Positions 29,172-36,982 of a stretch of 64,000 nucleotides of DNA are shown piece after piece. Every line of letters starts with the position of its first letter. The stretch's first letter is position 1. Under the pieces are notes generated by a model. The model worked only from the letters and a program-made list of their open reading frames with translations. It was not told the DNA's origin and made no database searches. Origin of the DNA: Gammaproteobacteria bacterium (GTDB lineage Bacteria; Pseudomonadota; Gammaproteobacteria; Poriferisulfidales; Poriferisulfidaceae); assembly GCA_026706895.1 (NCBI GenBank), contig JAPOXW010000004.1, positions 35,253 through 99,252 of the forward strand, written 5' to 3'. Position numbers and translations under genes: made by a program.

Positions 29172-29595
29172 ACGGCTCGGCGATTCCATCGAGCTTCCGA
29201 CCCGCGCGACCGAAGGCTCGGCCGGGCTGGACCTTCGCGCCTGCCTGCAGGAACCCCTAACGCTCGAACCCGGCCAGTCCGAATTGGTTCCAGCCGGATT
29301 CGCGATCCACATCGCGGATCCCGGCTATGCCGCGCTGATCCTGCCACGCTCCGGACTGGGCCACAAGCATGGCATCGTGCTCGGCAATCTGGTCGGACTG
29401 ATCGACTCCGACTACCAGGGAGAAATCATGATCTCGTGCTGGAATCGCGGGCGTGATGCTTTCACTATCGAAGTTGGCGAGCGTATCGCTCAGTTGGTTG
29501 TCGTGCCAGTGCAACAAGTCGAATTTAAAATCGTTGAGGAATTCCCGCAAAGTGCACGGGGTGCCGGCGGATTTGGACATACCGGCAAAGAATGA
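29140..29595 (+). CDS. dut: dUTP diphosphatase
   Basis: Hydrolyses dUTP to dUMP, keeping uracil out of DNA. 151-residue trimeric dUTPase with motifs [15 protein letters not shown]-like ([13 protein letters not shown]), [30 protein letters not shown] and the C-terminal P-loop-like [10 protein letters not shown]. The ORF-track entry starts far upstream in a coaBC shadow frame; [14 protein letters not shown] at 29140 is the usual Dut start. Overlaps algC by ATGA. Confidence 0.96.
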   Translation: MLPVELRVLDKRLGDSIELPTRATEGSAGLDLRACLQEPLTLEPGQSELVPAGFAIHIADPGYAALILPRSGLGHKHGIVLGNLVGLIDSDYQGEIMISCWNRGRDAFTIEVGERIAQLVVVPVQQVEFKIVEEFPQSARGAGGFGHTGKE

Positions 29596-30962
29596 CGCTT
29601 CCTGAACACATTTTTCGGGCCTACGACATCCGGGGCATTGCCGGCAGTGAACTTTCGGGGACTTTCGCCCGACAACTCGGCCGAGCTATATCGGTCGAAT
29701 ACCCGGAAGCCCGGGAAATAGCCATCGGCCGTGACGGGCGCCATTCAAGTGATGCCTTGGCCTCGGCCTTAATCGAAGGCTTGTCCGATGCCGGTATCAC
29801 CGTCCACGATGTCGGGCAAGTGCCGACCCCGGTCCTGTATTTCGCGACTCACGAATTCGGCCATGGATCTGGCGTCATGGTGACTGGAAGCCACAATCCT
29901 CCTGAATACAACGGATTCAAGCTGGTCATGCTAGGCCATACACTTGCAGGCGATGACATTCAGGCTCTGCGCGCGCGCATACTGCGAGACCTGCCCTGCC
30001 CGGGCGGGGGAAATCGGATTGAGAAGGACGTGTCGGAAGCCTACGTCAAGCGAATCGCCGGAGATATCCAGCTGGCTCGACCGATGCGCGTCGCGCTGGA
30101 TGCCGGCAACGGCGCCGCTGGCCCCATCGCCGTCCGGGTGCTGCGCGCCTGCGGGGCGGAGGTGACGGAACTGTATTGCGATATAGACGGCGATTTTCCA
30201 AACCATCACCCCAATCCAAGCGATGCGAAGAACCTGCAGGACCTGAAGGCCTGCGTGCTGCAAGATGGACTAGAGATAGGCATAGCGCTGGACGGCGATG
30301 GCGACCGCTGCGGCGTGGTCGACGACACGGGCGAAATCCTGTGGGCGGATCGGCAGTTGATGGTTCACGCCACCGACGTACTTAAGCGCAAACCGGGTGC
30401 CACCGTGGTGTTCGACGTCAAGTGTTCCAGCCTGCTACCGCGGGTGATCGAAGAGTCCGGTGGCGCGCCAGTGATGGCTCGAACCGGGCATTCGTTCATC
30501 AAGGCGAAGATGCGCGAAACCCAGGCCGCTCTCGCGGGCGAAATGAGTGGGCATCTGTTCTTCCAGGAACGCTGGTACGGATTCGACGATGGCATCTATG
30601 CCGCTGCCCGGCTGTTGCAAATCTTGGCCGAAAAGGAAGAGCCTGCCAGTGCGGTCTTTGCCGCCCTGCCCCAAGCCTGCGTCACGCCGGAAATCAACAT
30701 CCCGTTTGAAGTCGATGGCGACCAGCACCGGTTCATCGAGAAATTCTCAGCCTGCGCTGAATTTCCCGGTGCTCGCCTGACTCGGATCGACGGCGTTCGT
30801 GCGGATTTCGATGACGGGTTCGGGCTGGCTCGGGCCTCCAATACTACGCCGTACGTGGTGACCCGCTTCGAAGGAACGACCTCGGATGTCATCGAGCGAA
30901 TCCAGGCCGAGTTCCGGAGTCAAATGCTTGCCGTGGACTCGGGACTGGAGCTTCCGTTTTGA
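29592..30962 (+). CDS. algC: Phosphomannomutase/phosphoglucomutase
   Basis: Interconverts hexose 1- and 6-phosphates for lipopolysaccharide and exopolysaccharide precursors. The N-terminus [12 protein letters not shown], the phosphoserine loop [14 protein letters not shown], the metal loop [13 protein letters not shown] and the C-terminal phosphate site RFEGTT are all intact. 456 residues, as for Pseudomonas AlgC, which also follows coaBC-dut. The next gene overlaps by TTGA. Confidence 0.95.
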   Translation: MTLPEHIFRAYDIRGIAGSELSGTFARQLGRAISVEYPEAREIAIGRDGRHSSDALASALIEGLSDAGITVHDVGQVPTPVLYFATHEFGHGSGVMVTGSHNPPEYNGFKLVMLGHTLAGDDIQALRARILRDLPCPGGGNRIEKDVSEAYVKRIAGDIQLARPMRVALDAGNGAAGPIAVRVLRACGAEVTELYCDIDGDFPNHHPNPSDAKNLQDLKACVLQDGLEIGIALDGDGDRCGVVDDTGEILWADRQLMVHATDVLKRKPGATVVFDVKCSSLLPRVIEESGGAPVMARTGHSFIKAKMRETQAALAGEMSGHLFFQERWYGFDDGIYAAARLLQILAEKEEPASAVFAALPQACVTPEINIPFEVDGDQHRFIEKFSACAEFPGARLTRIDGVRADFDDGFGLARASNTTPYVVTRFEGTTSDVIERIQAEFRSQMLAVDSGLELPF

Positions 30963-31447
30963 ATACGAATTCCCCCTTTTCTGTCCTGTTCGTTTGTACG
31001 GGAAACATGTGTCGCAGCATCATGGCGGAGGCTCTTCTCTCCCACCATGGTAGCGACCGCGTCCGCGCATGCAGTGCCGGCAGTCATCCTGCCGGAGTCG
31101 TCCATCCCCTAGCCCTGAAAGTGCTGGCTGAGCTCGGCATTGATGCAGGCGACGCACGAAGCAAGTCCTGGAACGAGTTCGCCGGCCAACCTTTTAATAC
31201 GATCTTGACCCTCTGCGATTCCGCAGCGGGCGAAACCTGTCCCTGGTTTCCTGATTCCGTCCTTCGGGCGCATTGGGGGACTCGAGACCCTTTCACCTTC
31301 ATTGGAAACGAAGAGGAGACCCTCGCCTGTTTCCGGGAAGTTCGAGACCATCTTGAGGCCCGTGTCAAGGCCATGCTGGCTCTGCCGCTAGAGACCCCTG
31401 AGCGACTAGATCTGCAGAAAGAATTGTCTGAAATCGGGCTTCGCTGA
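30959..31447 (+). CDS. ArsC-type arsenate reductase / low-molecular-weight phosphatase family
   Basis: 162-residue protein with the P-loop CTGNMCRS (CX5R, Cys13-Arg19) and a downstream redox pair Cys86/Cys94 in LCDSAAGETCPWFP, the triad expected of thioredoxin-coupled arsenate reductases. DP in GTRDPF matches the acid loop. The TTG start overlaps the algC stop. No other ars genes are nearby, so it could be a housekeeping phosphatase or a stand-alone reductase. Confidence 0.85.
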   Translation: MNTNSPFSVLFVCTGNMCRSIMAEALLSHHGSDRVRACSAGSHPAGVVHPLALKVLAELGIDAGDARSKSWNEFAGQPFNTILTLCDSAAGETCPWFPDSVLRAHWGTRDPFTFIGNEEETLACFREVRDHLEARVKAMLALPLETPERLDLQKELSEIGLR

Positions 31448-31513
31448 ACCGGCGTAGCCCTTCACGACTCCGGAGACCGGATCAAGCTTACCAATCCGGA
31501 CGCCACCGCGATA

Positions 31514-31894
31514 TCAGCCTGCGAGCCGCGTTGCCTCTTGATCTAGTTTAATCAACGATTCTGCAGGAATGCCTAAGCCTTTGTGTAAGCGCCAGATCAT
31601 CTTGAGACTCAACGCCCGCTTCCGATTCAACACCTCATAGACCCGATTTCGTCCACCGATATAAGGGATCAAGTCTTTCGGGGCCAATCCATTTTGTTCC
31701 ATGTGGTGCCGGATGGCGGAAACGGGGTCGGGCAGATCAAGGGAATAATGCCTGGTTTCCCAAGCTTCAACAAGTGTCACAAGAACGTCCAGACGATCCC
31801 CTTCCGGCGTGTTGCGCCTGGCCGCCATCAGGTCTTCAATTTCCTTGAGCGTACGAAGGTAATCTCGTTTGGTCTTGATCGGTTCGATTTCCAT
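31514..31894 (-). CDS. higA: HigA-family antitoxin
   Basis: 126-residue antitoxin with a C-terminal helix-turn-helix (LAPKDLIPYIGGRNRVYEVLNRKR) and an acidic N-terminal toxin-binding part. The ATG of MEIEPIKTKRD has GAGG upstream and is preferred to the TTG of the ORF track. Lies 8 nt after higB, the inverted toxin-first order typical of higBA. It probably represses its own promoter through the palindrome at 32223-32241. Confidence 0.9.
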   Translation of the reverse strand: MEIEPIKTKRDYLRTLKEIEDLMAARRNTPEGDRLDVLVTLVEAWETRHYSLDLPDPVSAIRHHMEQNGLAPKDLIPYIGGRNRVYEVLNRKRALSLKMIWRLHKGLGIPAESLIKLDQEATRLAG

Positions 31895-31902
31895 TTTTGG
31901 CC

Positions 31903-32205
31903 TCAACTCGATTGTGCGTCAATAGCGTCGTACATTTTGTGGGTTCCGATGAAGCGGATGTACACAACCCGATATGGGTAGTTGATCCACACTACGATGC
32001 GATATTTGTTACCCGCAATATTGAATACCACCCTTCCATCCTTGAGGATACTGGCGCTACGGAAGTCTCGTTTGATCTCGGACGGATTCTTCCAATCCGC
32101 AGCCTTGACTTCCCGGCACCATGCCATGGCTGGCTCGCGTGCGTCAGCGTACGCCGGTGCGGCGTTCAGGAACGCCCTCAACGCTGCCAACGCAATGACC
32201 CTCAT
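31903..32205 (-). CDS. higB: HigB-family mRNA interferase toxin
   Basis: 100-residue RelE-superfamily toxin of the HigB_toxin (PF09907-like) type. Hallmarks are AWCREVKAADWKNPSEIKRDF, NIAGNKYRIVVWINY and VYIRFIGTHKMYDAI with the basic and aromatic active-site residues. The start MRVIALAALRAFL at 32205 is preferred. It lies only ~9 nt after the predicted -10, so the transcript may be nearly leaderless. Confidence 0.9.
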   Translation of the reverse strand: MRVIALAALRAFLNAAPAYADAREPAMAWCREVKAADWKNPSEIKRDFRSASILKDGRVVFNIAGNKYRIVVWINYPYRVVYIRFIGTHKMYDAIDAQSS

Positions 32206-32213
32206 GCCCGACA

Positions 32214-32242
32214 ATGTTAGCATGATCCCATATTGGGATCAA
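32214..32242 (-). promoter_or_regulatory. higBA promoter with perfect operator palindrome
   Basis: Minus-strand TTGATC (32242-32237), a 17-nt spacer and TAACAT (32219-32214). Across the -35 and spacer lies the perfect inverted repeat TGATCCCA-N3-TGGGATCA (32223-32241), as expected for HigA autoregulation. Confidence 0.75.
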
Positions 32243-32290
32243 CTGCCTGGTTGTCGTTGAATGCTGCCTTGATGGCCAAGGCGAAACACT

Positions 32291-33842
32291 CTTTTCTCAT
32301 CTTGAAATGAGCCTGAAGGCGAGAGGTGAGCGTGGCGGAAGTGGGAGTGGTTGACAGAGGCTTGCATTCTACCTGACGGCAGGGCTGCCGCGGTCGGTCG
32401 CGGGGCGGGCGGCAGCCTGGAATTTCCCTGAAATTCCCCATTCGTCAAGTCCCTGTCCGGGGGCGCCGACGGTTCGCTTCAGGCAGCGGAGGCCAGGCTG
32501 GCGAAGATCGGCCCGAACAGTTTCTTCCGTTCACGCAACAGGCGCGCCGCCGAGTCGTTGTCGCTGAGCCGTCGGGCCTGAACCTCCAGCTGTTCCAGCG
32601 TCACGCCCGGGCGCAGGAACGAGGCCGCATTCGGCAATGAGCGCAGCTTCTCGTACGGCGTCATCAGGTCCTGCGCCCGGTACCGGCGGACGATCCGGCC
32701 CTTGCCGTCGATCGCCTCCCGCGGGAACCAGCACGGACGGTGGAAGTTGAGGTGCTCGGCCAGCACCCCGGCGGTGAAGCCGTTGAGGTCCTCGTGGAAG
32801 CCGACCGGGATGTGCCCGTAGCCGAACTGCTTGCGCACCACCGAGGCGTTCTTGCTCTCGACCAGGCCGTTGTCGTTGCTATGCCGCGCCCGCGAGCGGG
32901 TGAACTCGACCTCCAGTTCCCGCAACAACGCTTCGGTGGCACGGTTGACGAACTCCGAACCGTTGTCGGCATGCAGGCCGAGCACCTCGAACGGGAAGGT
33001 CTGCACCAGCACGAGACGCAGCACCGGCTGCACGAACTGGCGGGTCAGGGCCGGCACCGCCACCACCGACTCCCACTGGGTGACCGCGTCGACCACGTTG
33101 AGGTAGTACACGCCCTTGACCGTCTCGCAGCCCCCCAGGTCGCGCAGGTCGCCTTGGTGCACGGTGTCGATGCGCAGGAAGCCCGGCCGCCCGTCCGGCT
33201 GCGGCCGCCGCCGCTCGCCGATGGTGGGCGCCTGGACCGACTGGGTGGACTGGAATCGCCGGTTCTGGCGCCGGTAGGCCGGGGTCTTCCGCAAGCGATA
33301 CAGATGGCCGACCGAGATCGAGGCCAGTCGCTGGTAGCGCTCATCCCCGAACTCCTGGTGCTGACGCTGGCAGATGCGCCGGATCGCCGGCCCGGACAGG
33401 TTCTCGTGCAGACGGTCGGTCTCGGCCAGCAAGGCCACGTCCTCGGGCGTGTAGTGGCGCTGATACGGCTTGCCGGGCGTGCCGCGGCGGTCGCGCACCG
33501 CCCGGGTCTCGCGATATTGCTTGATCAGCCGGGTCAACTGCGCCCGCGACAGCCCGGTCGCCTTGCCCAGGTACGCCTTCAGCGCGCCCTTGTCGGCCTT
33601 GCCCAGATGCGGGTAGTCAAACTGCTTGCAGGTGGCTTCGATGAAGCGGTAGGCGTCGCAGCGGGACACCGGCTCCAGGTCGAACGCGTCGTTGCCGGCG
33701 GTGAAGTCGCGCAGGTCCTGCAGGGTCCGAACGCGGGGGGTGGTGAGCTTCATAATCATCCTCCGGATGATCCCACACCGCTTCAGGCTCACTTCTCGTG
33801 AGAAACCGACTTCCCTTCAGGCTCATCTCTCATGTGAAGAGA
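32291..33842 (-). mobile_element. Insertion sequence with a DDE integrase-type transposase (ends approximate)
   Basis: One transposase gene is flanked by related ends. ATGAGCCTGAAGG at 32307-32319 is repeated inverted as CCTTCAGGCTCAT at 33814-33826. A second, inner copy CTTCAGGCTCAC lies at 33781-33792, so the right end has two tandem sites 34 bp apart. Similarity continues beyond the 13-mer for ~15 more bases on both sides with mismatches, so the exact termini and any target duplication could not be fixed. Much higher G+C than the flanking higBA and rraA. The 32206-32478 stretch holds only the higBA promoter and the left IS end; the 74- and 69-codon ORFs there look spurious. Confidence 0.75.
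32479..33753 (-). CDS. Integrase catalytic-domain (rve/DDE) transposase
   Basis: 424-residue transposase. An N-terminal helix-turn-helix region (~60-160, GLSRAQLTRLIKQYRETRAV) is followed by the integrase core with LRIDTVHQGD, LHADNGSEFVN and NGLVESKNASVVRK giving the D, D, E residues. The start at 33753 follows GGAGG; the track start 13 codons earlier lies inside the terminal repeat. Intact reading frame, so it may be active. IS481-like by gene size and domain order, but the family is not certain. Confidence 0.9.
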   Translation of the reverse strand: MKLTTPRVRTLQDLRDFTAGNDAFDLEPVSRCDAYRFIEATCKQFDYPHLGKADKGALKAYLGKATGLSRAQLTRLIKQYRETRAVRDRRGTPGKPYQRHYTPEDVALLAETDRLHENLSGPAIRRICQRQHQEFGDERYQRLASISVGHLYRLRKTPAYRRQNRRFQSTQSVQAPTIGERRRPQPDGRPGFLRIDTVHQGDLRDLGGCETVKGVYYLNVVDAVTQWESVVAVPALTRQFVQPVLRLVLVQTFPFEVLGLHADNGSEFVNRATEALLRELEVEFTRSRARHSNDNGLVESKNASVVRKQFGYGHIPVGFHEDLNGFTAGVLAEHLNFHRPCWFPREAIDGKGRIVRRYRAQDLMTPYEKLRSLPNAASFLRPGVTLEQLEVQARRLSDNDSAARLLRERKKLFGPIFASLASAA

Positions 33843-33849
33843 CTGAAAC

Positions 33850-33877
33850 TTGGAATCCAACTCGCTTACACTACAAT
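33850..33877 (+). promoter_or_regulatory. Predicted rraA promoter beside the IS right end
   Basis: TTGGAA, a 16-nt spacer and TACAAT, ending ~50 nt before the rraA ATG. The -35 starts within a few tens of bases of the IS terminal repeat. Confidence 0.55.
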
Positions 33878-33928
33878 GGCGGCTTCGCAAAGACTGGATC
33901 CCTGTCCTTCAAATTCAAGGAACTTCAT

Positions 33929-34408
33929 ATGACACTCGCTACTGCCGACATTTCCGATCAGTACTCGGACGAAGTCCAGATCGCCGAACCGGGATTTCGC
34001 GACTACGGAGGGCTTCCTGCGTTTGCTGGCCTGATCTCCACGGTGAGTTGTCAGAATGACAATTCGAAAGTCCGAGAAGCGCTTGAAGAGGAAGGAAATG
34101 GACGCGTCTTAGTCGTAGACGGCTCCGCCTCCATGCAATGCGCATTGCTTGGCGATATCCTTGCCGGCATGGCACACGAGCATCAATGGGCTGGTGTTAT
34201 CGTCAACGGCTGCATCCGCGACTCCGCAGTCATCGCCACTATCCAGATCGGCGTCAAGGCACTGGATACGAATCCTCTGAAAAGTATGAAGCGAGGCCTT
34301 GGGGATCGCGATGTTCCGGTTCGTTTTGCCGGAATCGACTTCACTCCTGGCCACTGGGTCTGTGCCGACCCGGACGGAATCCTGATCGCCCCCCGGGCGC
34401 TCGTTTAA
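33929..34408 (+). CDS. rraA: RraA family protein (ribonuclease E regulator / oxoacid aldolase family)
   Basis: 159-residue RraA-like protein. In E. coli RraA binds and inhibits RNase E; related family members are 4-hydroxy-4-methyl-2-oxoglutarate or oxaloacetate lyases. Family segments include LVVDGSASMQCALLGD, GVIVNGCIRDSA and WVCADPDGILIAP. AAGGA lies 7 nt before the ATG at 33929. The ORF-track start at 33692 reads back through the IS end and is false. Convergent with pssA. Confidence 0.92.
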   Translation: MTLATADISDQYSDEVQIAEPGFRDYGGLPAFAGLISTVSCQNDNSKVREALEEEGNGRVLVVDGSASMQCALLGDILAGMAHEHQWAGVIVNGCIRDSAVIATIQIGVKALDTNPLKSMKRGLGDRDVPVRFAGIDFTPGHWVCADPDGILIAPRALV

Positions 34409-34427
34409 GTTTCCGAAGGCCTGAACT

Positions 34428-35192
34428 TCAGGATGGGGGATCGTTGCGGCGACCTCCGCGGCGGCGCAATCGAGCCAAATACAGCACCGGCCCCGACAGC
34501 ACATAACCACCAAATAGCAGCAGCAACACGTTTGGCGGGTGGATCGAAAACAGCAGCAGCGCTCCCAAGATGGCCAGCCAGGTGACCAGGCCGACGCGGA
34601 ACTTGGGCCGGGTTTCCTTGAAACTGTAGTAGCTGAACCGGCTGACCAGCAGAATGGCAATCAGCAAGGTCGCCGCCAGCGCCACTTCCTTGAGTCCAGT
34701 GCCGGTGTAGCCATAACTGTCGGCAACCCACATGCCTGCCATCAGGGTTCCCGCCGCTGCTGGGCTCGGCAAGCCACGGAAAAAGGCCCGGTCCTGAGAA
34801 TGGGCGTGTGTGTTGAAGCGGGCCAATCGCAAGCCGACCGCCGCCATGTAAAAGAAGGCCCCTAGCCAACCAAGCTTTGCCCACTCACTGCCGACCGGTT
34901 GCATGAACTGCAGGCTCCATTCGTACATCACCAGAGCTGGCGCCACACCGAATGCGAGCATGTCGCTCAAACTGTCGTAGTGCAGGCCGAACTCGCTGGC
35001 CGTGTCCGTCAGGCGGGCAACCCGTCCATCCAGTGCGTCGAAGATCATTGCCACGAAGATGGCCAACGCAGCGGGCTCGAAACGCTGATCAAAGGCAAAA
35101 ATCACCGCCGAGAACCCGGCGAACATCGCCACCGTGGTCAATAGGCTCGGCAGCAGGTAAATGCTGCGGCGATAGCGGCGGGGACCCTTCAC
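34428..35192 (-). CDS. pssA: CDP-diacylglycerol-serine O-phosphatidyltransferase
   Basis: Inner-membrane enzyme making phosphatidylserine for phosphatidylethanolamine. The CDP-alcohol phosphotransferase motif is complete: DGRVARLTDTASEFGLHYDS plus LSD (D-G-x2-A-R-x8-G-x3-D-x3-D). The IYLLPSLLTTVAMFAGFSA start is typical. 254 residues with ~7 hydrophobic segments. Downstream of ilvC on the same strand, but a terminator-like hairpin lies 25 nt before its start. Confidence 0.94.
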   Translation of the reverse strand: MKGPRRYRRSIYLLPSLLTTVAMFAGFSAVIFAFDQRFEPAALAIFVAMIFDALDGRVARLTDTASEFGLHYDSLSDMLAFGVAPALVMYEWSLQFMQPVGSEWAKLGWLGAFFYMAAVGLRLARFNTHAHSQDRAFFRGLPSPAAAGTLMAGMWVADSYGYTGTGLKEVALAATLLIAILLVSRFSYYSFKETRPKFRVGLVTWLAILGALLLFSIHPPNVLLLLFGGYVLSGPVLYLARLRRRGGRRNDPPS

Positions 35193-35216
35193 GGGACGGA
35201 GTTTTTAAGAAATAAC

Positions 35217-35240
35217 GTCGCGGCGTGAAGCCGCCGCGAC
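35217..35240 (-). terminator. Probable rho-independent terminator before pssA
   Basis: Minus-strand GTCGCGGCG-GCTTCA-CGCCGCGAC (9-bp perfect stem) followed by GTTATTTCTT. The U-tract is interrupted, so readthrough to pssA is likely partial. Confidence 0.6.
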
Positions 35241-35259
35241 ATGGATATTCGGCTTTGGC

Positions 35260-35340
35260 TTAGACGAAGTTGACGATGCACCACGCGAGCAACGCGTATA
35301 TCGCCCAAAACACAACCATCGACACGAGGTTGCCTATCAT
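35260..35340 (-). CDS. 26-residue single-span membrane peptide (not in ORF track)
   Basis: A short reading frame between ilvC and pssA with a near-perfect ribosome site, GGAGGAGAAAG directly before ATG. The product MIGNLVSMVVFWAIYALLAW... (26 aa) is almost entirely hydrophobic, ending CIVNFV, which reads as one transmembrane helix. It lies ~80 nt after ilvC and is followed by a terminator hairpin, so it would be cotranscribed with the ilv genes. I do not recognise a family. The strong start signal and membrane character are better than chance for such a gap. Confidence 0.65.
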   Translation of the reverse strand: MIGNLVSMVVFWAIYALLAWCIVNFV

Positions 35341-35420
35341 CTTTCTCCTCCAGAATTGCCAGAGTATTGGTCACCGGGCATATTGCCCAAGTGTTCCAAT
35401 TCTAACACGACACCCATCAC

Positions 35421-36437
35421 CTAGTTGCGGCTGCGGTCCACCAGGCGCTGCTCACGGATCCAAGGCATCATGTCCCGCAATTGCGCTCCGACCTTCTCGA
35501 TGGATTGACCCTGGCTGGCTTCGCGCAACTGACGGAGATGCTCTGCCCCGGATGCATTTTCCTTCACCCACTCCCGGGCAAATTCTCCACTCTGAACATC
35601 CGCCAGGATCTTCTTCATCGCCTCGCGGGCCTGATCTCCGACCACTCTCGACCCACGAGTCAGACCCCCGTATTCGGCCGTGTTGGAAACCGAGTAGTTC
35701 ATGTTGGAGATGCCGCCCTCGTAAATCAAATCGACGATCAGCTTGAGTTCATGCAGGCACTCGAAATACGCCATCTCCGGTTCGTAGCCTGCTTCTATCA
35801 GGGTTTCGAATCCTGCCTCGATCAACGCCGTTACGCCGCCGCACAATACAGCCTGTTCGCCGAATAGGTCGGTCTCGGTCTCGTCGCGGAACGTGGTCTC
35901 GATGATGCCAGCCCGTCCCCCGCCATTGGCGCTGGCATAGGACAGTGCCGTTTCCCGGGCCTTGCCGCTGGCATCCTGGAAGACCGCGATCAAGGTCGGG
36001 ACTCCCCCACCCTGCTTGTAGGTGGAACGCACCAGGTGCCCGGGGCCTTTCGGAGCGATCATGATCACGTCCAAGTCCTCGCGCGGGCGGATTTGTTCGA
36101 AATGAATGTTGAACCCGTGCGCGAACGCCAGCGTGGCGCCCTGGCGCAGATTGGGTTCGATCTGCTCCGCGTAAAGCGCGCTCTGGTGCTCATCCGGCGC
36201 CAACACCATCACGATGTCGGCCGCCGCCGTCGCTTCTCCGATTCCGGCGACCTCAATCCCGGCTTCGCGCACTTTCTCCTCGGAGGCGGAGCCGGCCCGA
36301 AGCCCGACCACGACCGAGACCCCGGACTCCTTGAGATTGTTGGCGTGGGCATGTCCTTGAGAACCATAGCCAATAATCGCCACCGTGCATCCCTGCACGA
36401 TAGATAGATTCGCGTCCTTGTCGTAAAAAACCTTCAT
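35421..36437 (-). CDS. ilvC: Ketol-acid reductoisomerase
   Basis: NADPH- and Mg-dependent isomerisation/reduction of acetolactate in valine, leucine and isoleucine synthesis. 338-residue class I enzyme. The dinucleotide loop is [13 protein letters not shown] and [19 protein letters not shown] and [14 protein letters not shown] are conserved metal/substrate regions. The true start is the ATG of [12 protein letters not shown] at 36437; the track ORF has 56 spurious residues. Third gene of ilvI-ilvH-ilvC. Confidence 0.96.
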   Translation of the reverse strand: MKVFYDKDANLSIVQGCTVAIIGYGSQGHAHANNLKESGVSVVVGLRAGSASEEKVREAGIEVAGIGEATAAADIVMVLAPDEHQSALYAEQIEPNLRQGATLAFAHGFNIHFEQIRPREDLDVIMIAPKGPGHLVRSTYKQGGGVPTLIAVFQDASGKARETALSYASANGGGRAGIIETTFRDETETDLFGEQAVLCGGVTALIEAGFETLIEAGYEPEMAYFECLHELKLIVDLIYEGGISNMNYSVSNTAEYGGLTRGSRVVGDQAREAMKKILADVQSGEFAREWVKENASGAEHLRQLREASQGQSIEKVGAQLRDMMPWIREQRLVDRSRN

Positions 36438-36474
36438 TGTCAGCTTCCTTGCCGGCGCGATACCCCGGCGGTTG

Positions 36475-36981
36475 TTATTGGTTCTGCCGAATGGAGAGCA
36501 CCTGTTCGCCACGCGCGATGCCAAGCGGCCCGGAGCGGACCACTTCCACCACTTCGTGCTCCGCCATCGCAGCCAGATAAGCGTCGATCTCCTCGCTGGT
36601 ACCAACCACTTCGCTGGTGTAGCACAGGGCGCTCACGTCAGCAATGCGCCCGCGGTAGACCTTGTTGACTCGCTGCAGGTCGTCCACGGAGCCCTCGTCG
36701 CGCAATCGCAACTTGATCAGCGCCATCTCGCGTTCGACATGGTTCTGCCCGGTCATGTCCACCACCGTCACCACATCGACCAGTTTGTGCAGCTGCTTGG
36801 TGATCTGCTCCAGTATCCGGTCATCGCCAAAGGTTACGATCGTCATGCGGGACAGGGTTTCGTCCGGCGTCGGCGTCACTGCCAGCGATTCGATGTTGAT
36901 GCCGCGCGCCGAAAACAGGTTCGCGACCCGCGACAGCGAGCCCGCTTCGTTTTCCAGAAGAACGGCCAGGATCCGCCGCAT
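36475..36981 (-). CDS. ilvH: Acetolactate synthase small (regulatory) subunit
   Basis: 168-residue ACT-domain regulatory subunit giving valine feedback control. The ACT domain begins [32 protein letters not shown], and the second half (~80-160) is the ALS_ss_C domain. Starts 1 nt after the large-subunit stop and 37 nt before ilvC. Confidence 0.95.
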   Translation of the reverse strand: MRRILAVLLENEAGSLSRVANLFSARGINIESLAVTPTPDETLSRMTIVTFGDDRILEQITKQLHKLVDVVTVVDMTGQNHVEREMALIKLRLRDEGSVDDLQRVNKVYRGRIADVSALCYTSEVVGTSEEIDAYLAAMAEHEVVEVVRSGPLGIARGEQVLSIRQNQ

Positions 36982-36982
36982 G

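Noticed and set aside
32217-32448. 74- and 69-codon minus-strand ORFs left of the transposase
   Set aside because: They span the IS terminal repeat and the higBA promoter and lack protein features.
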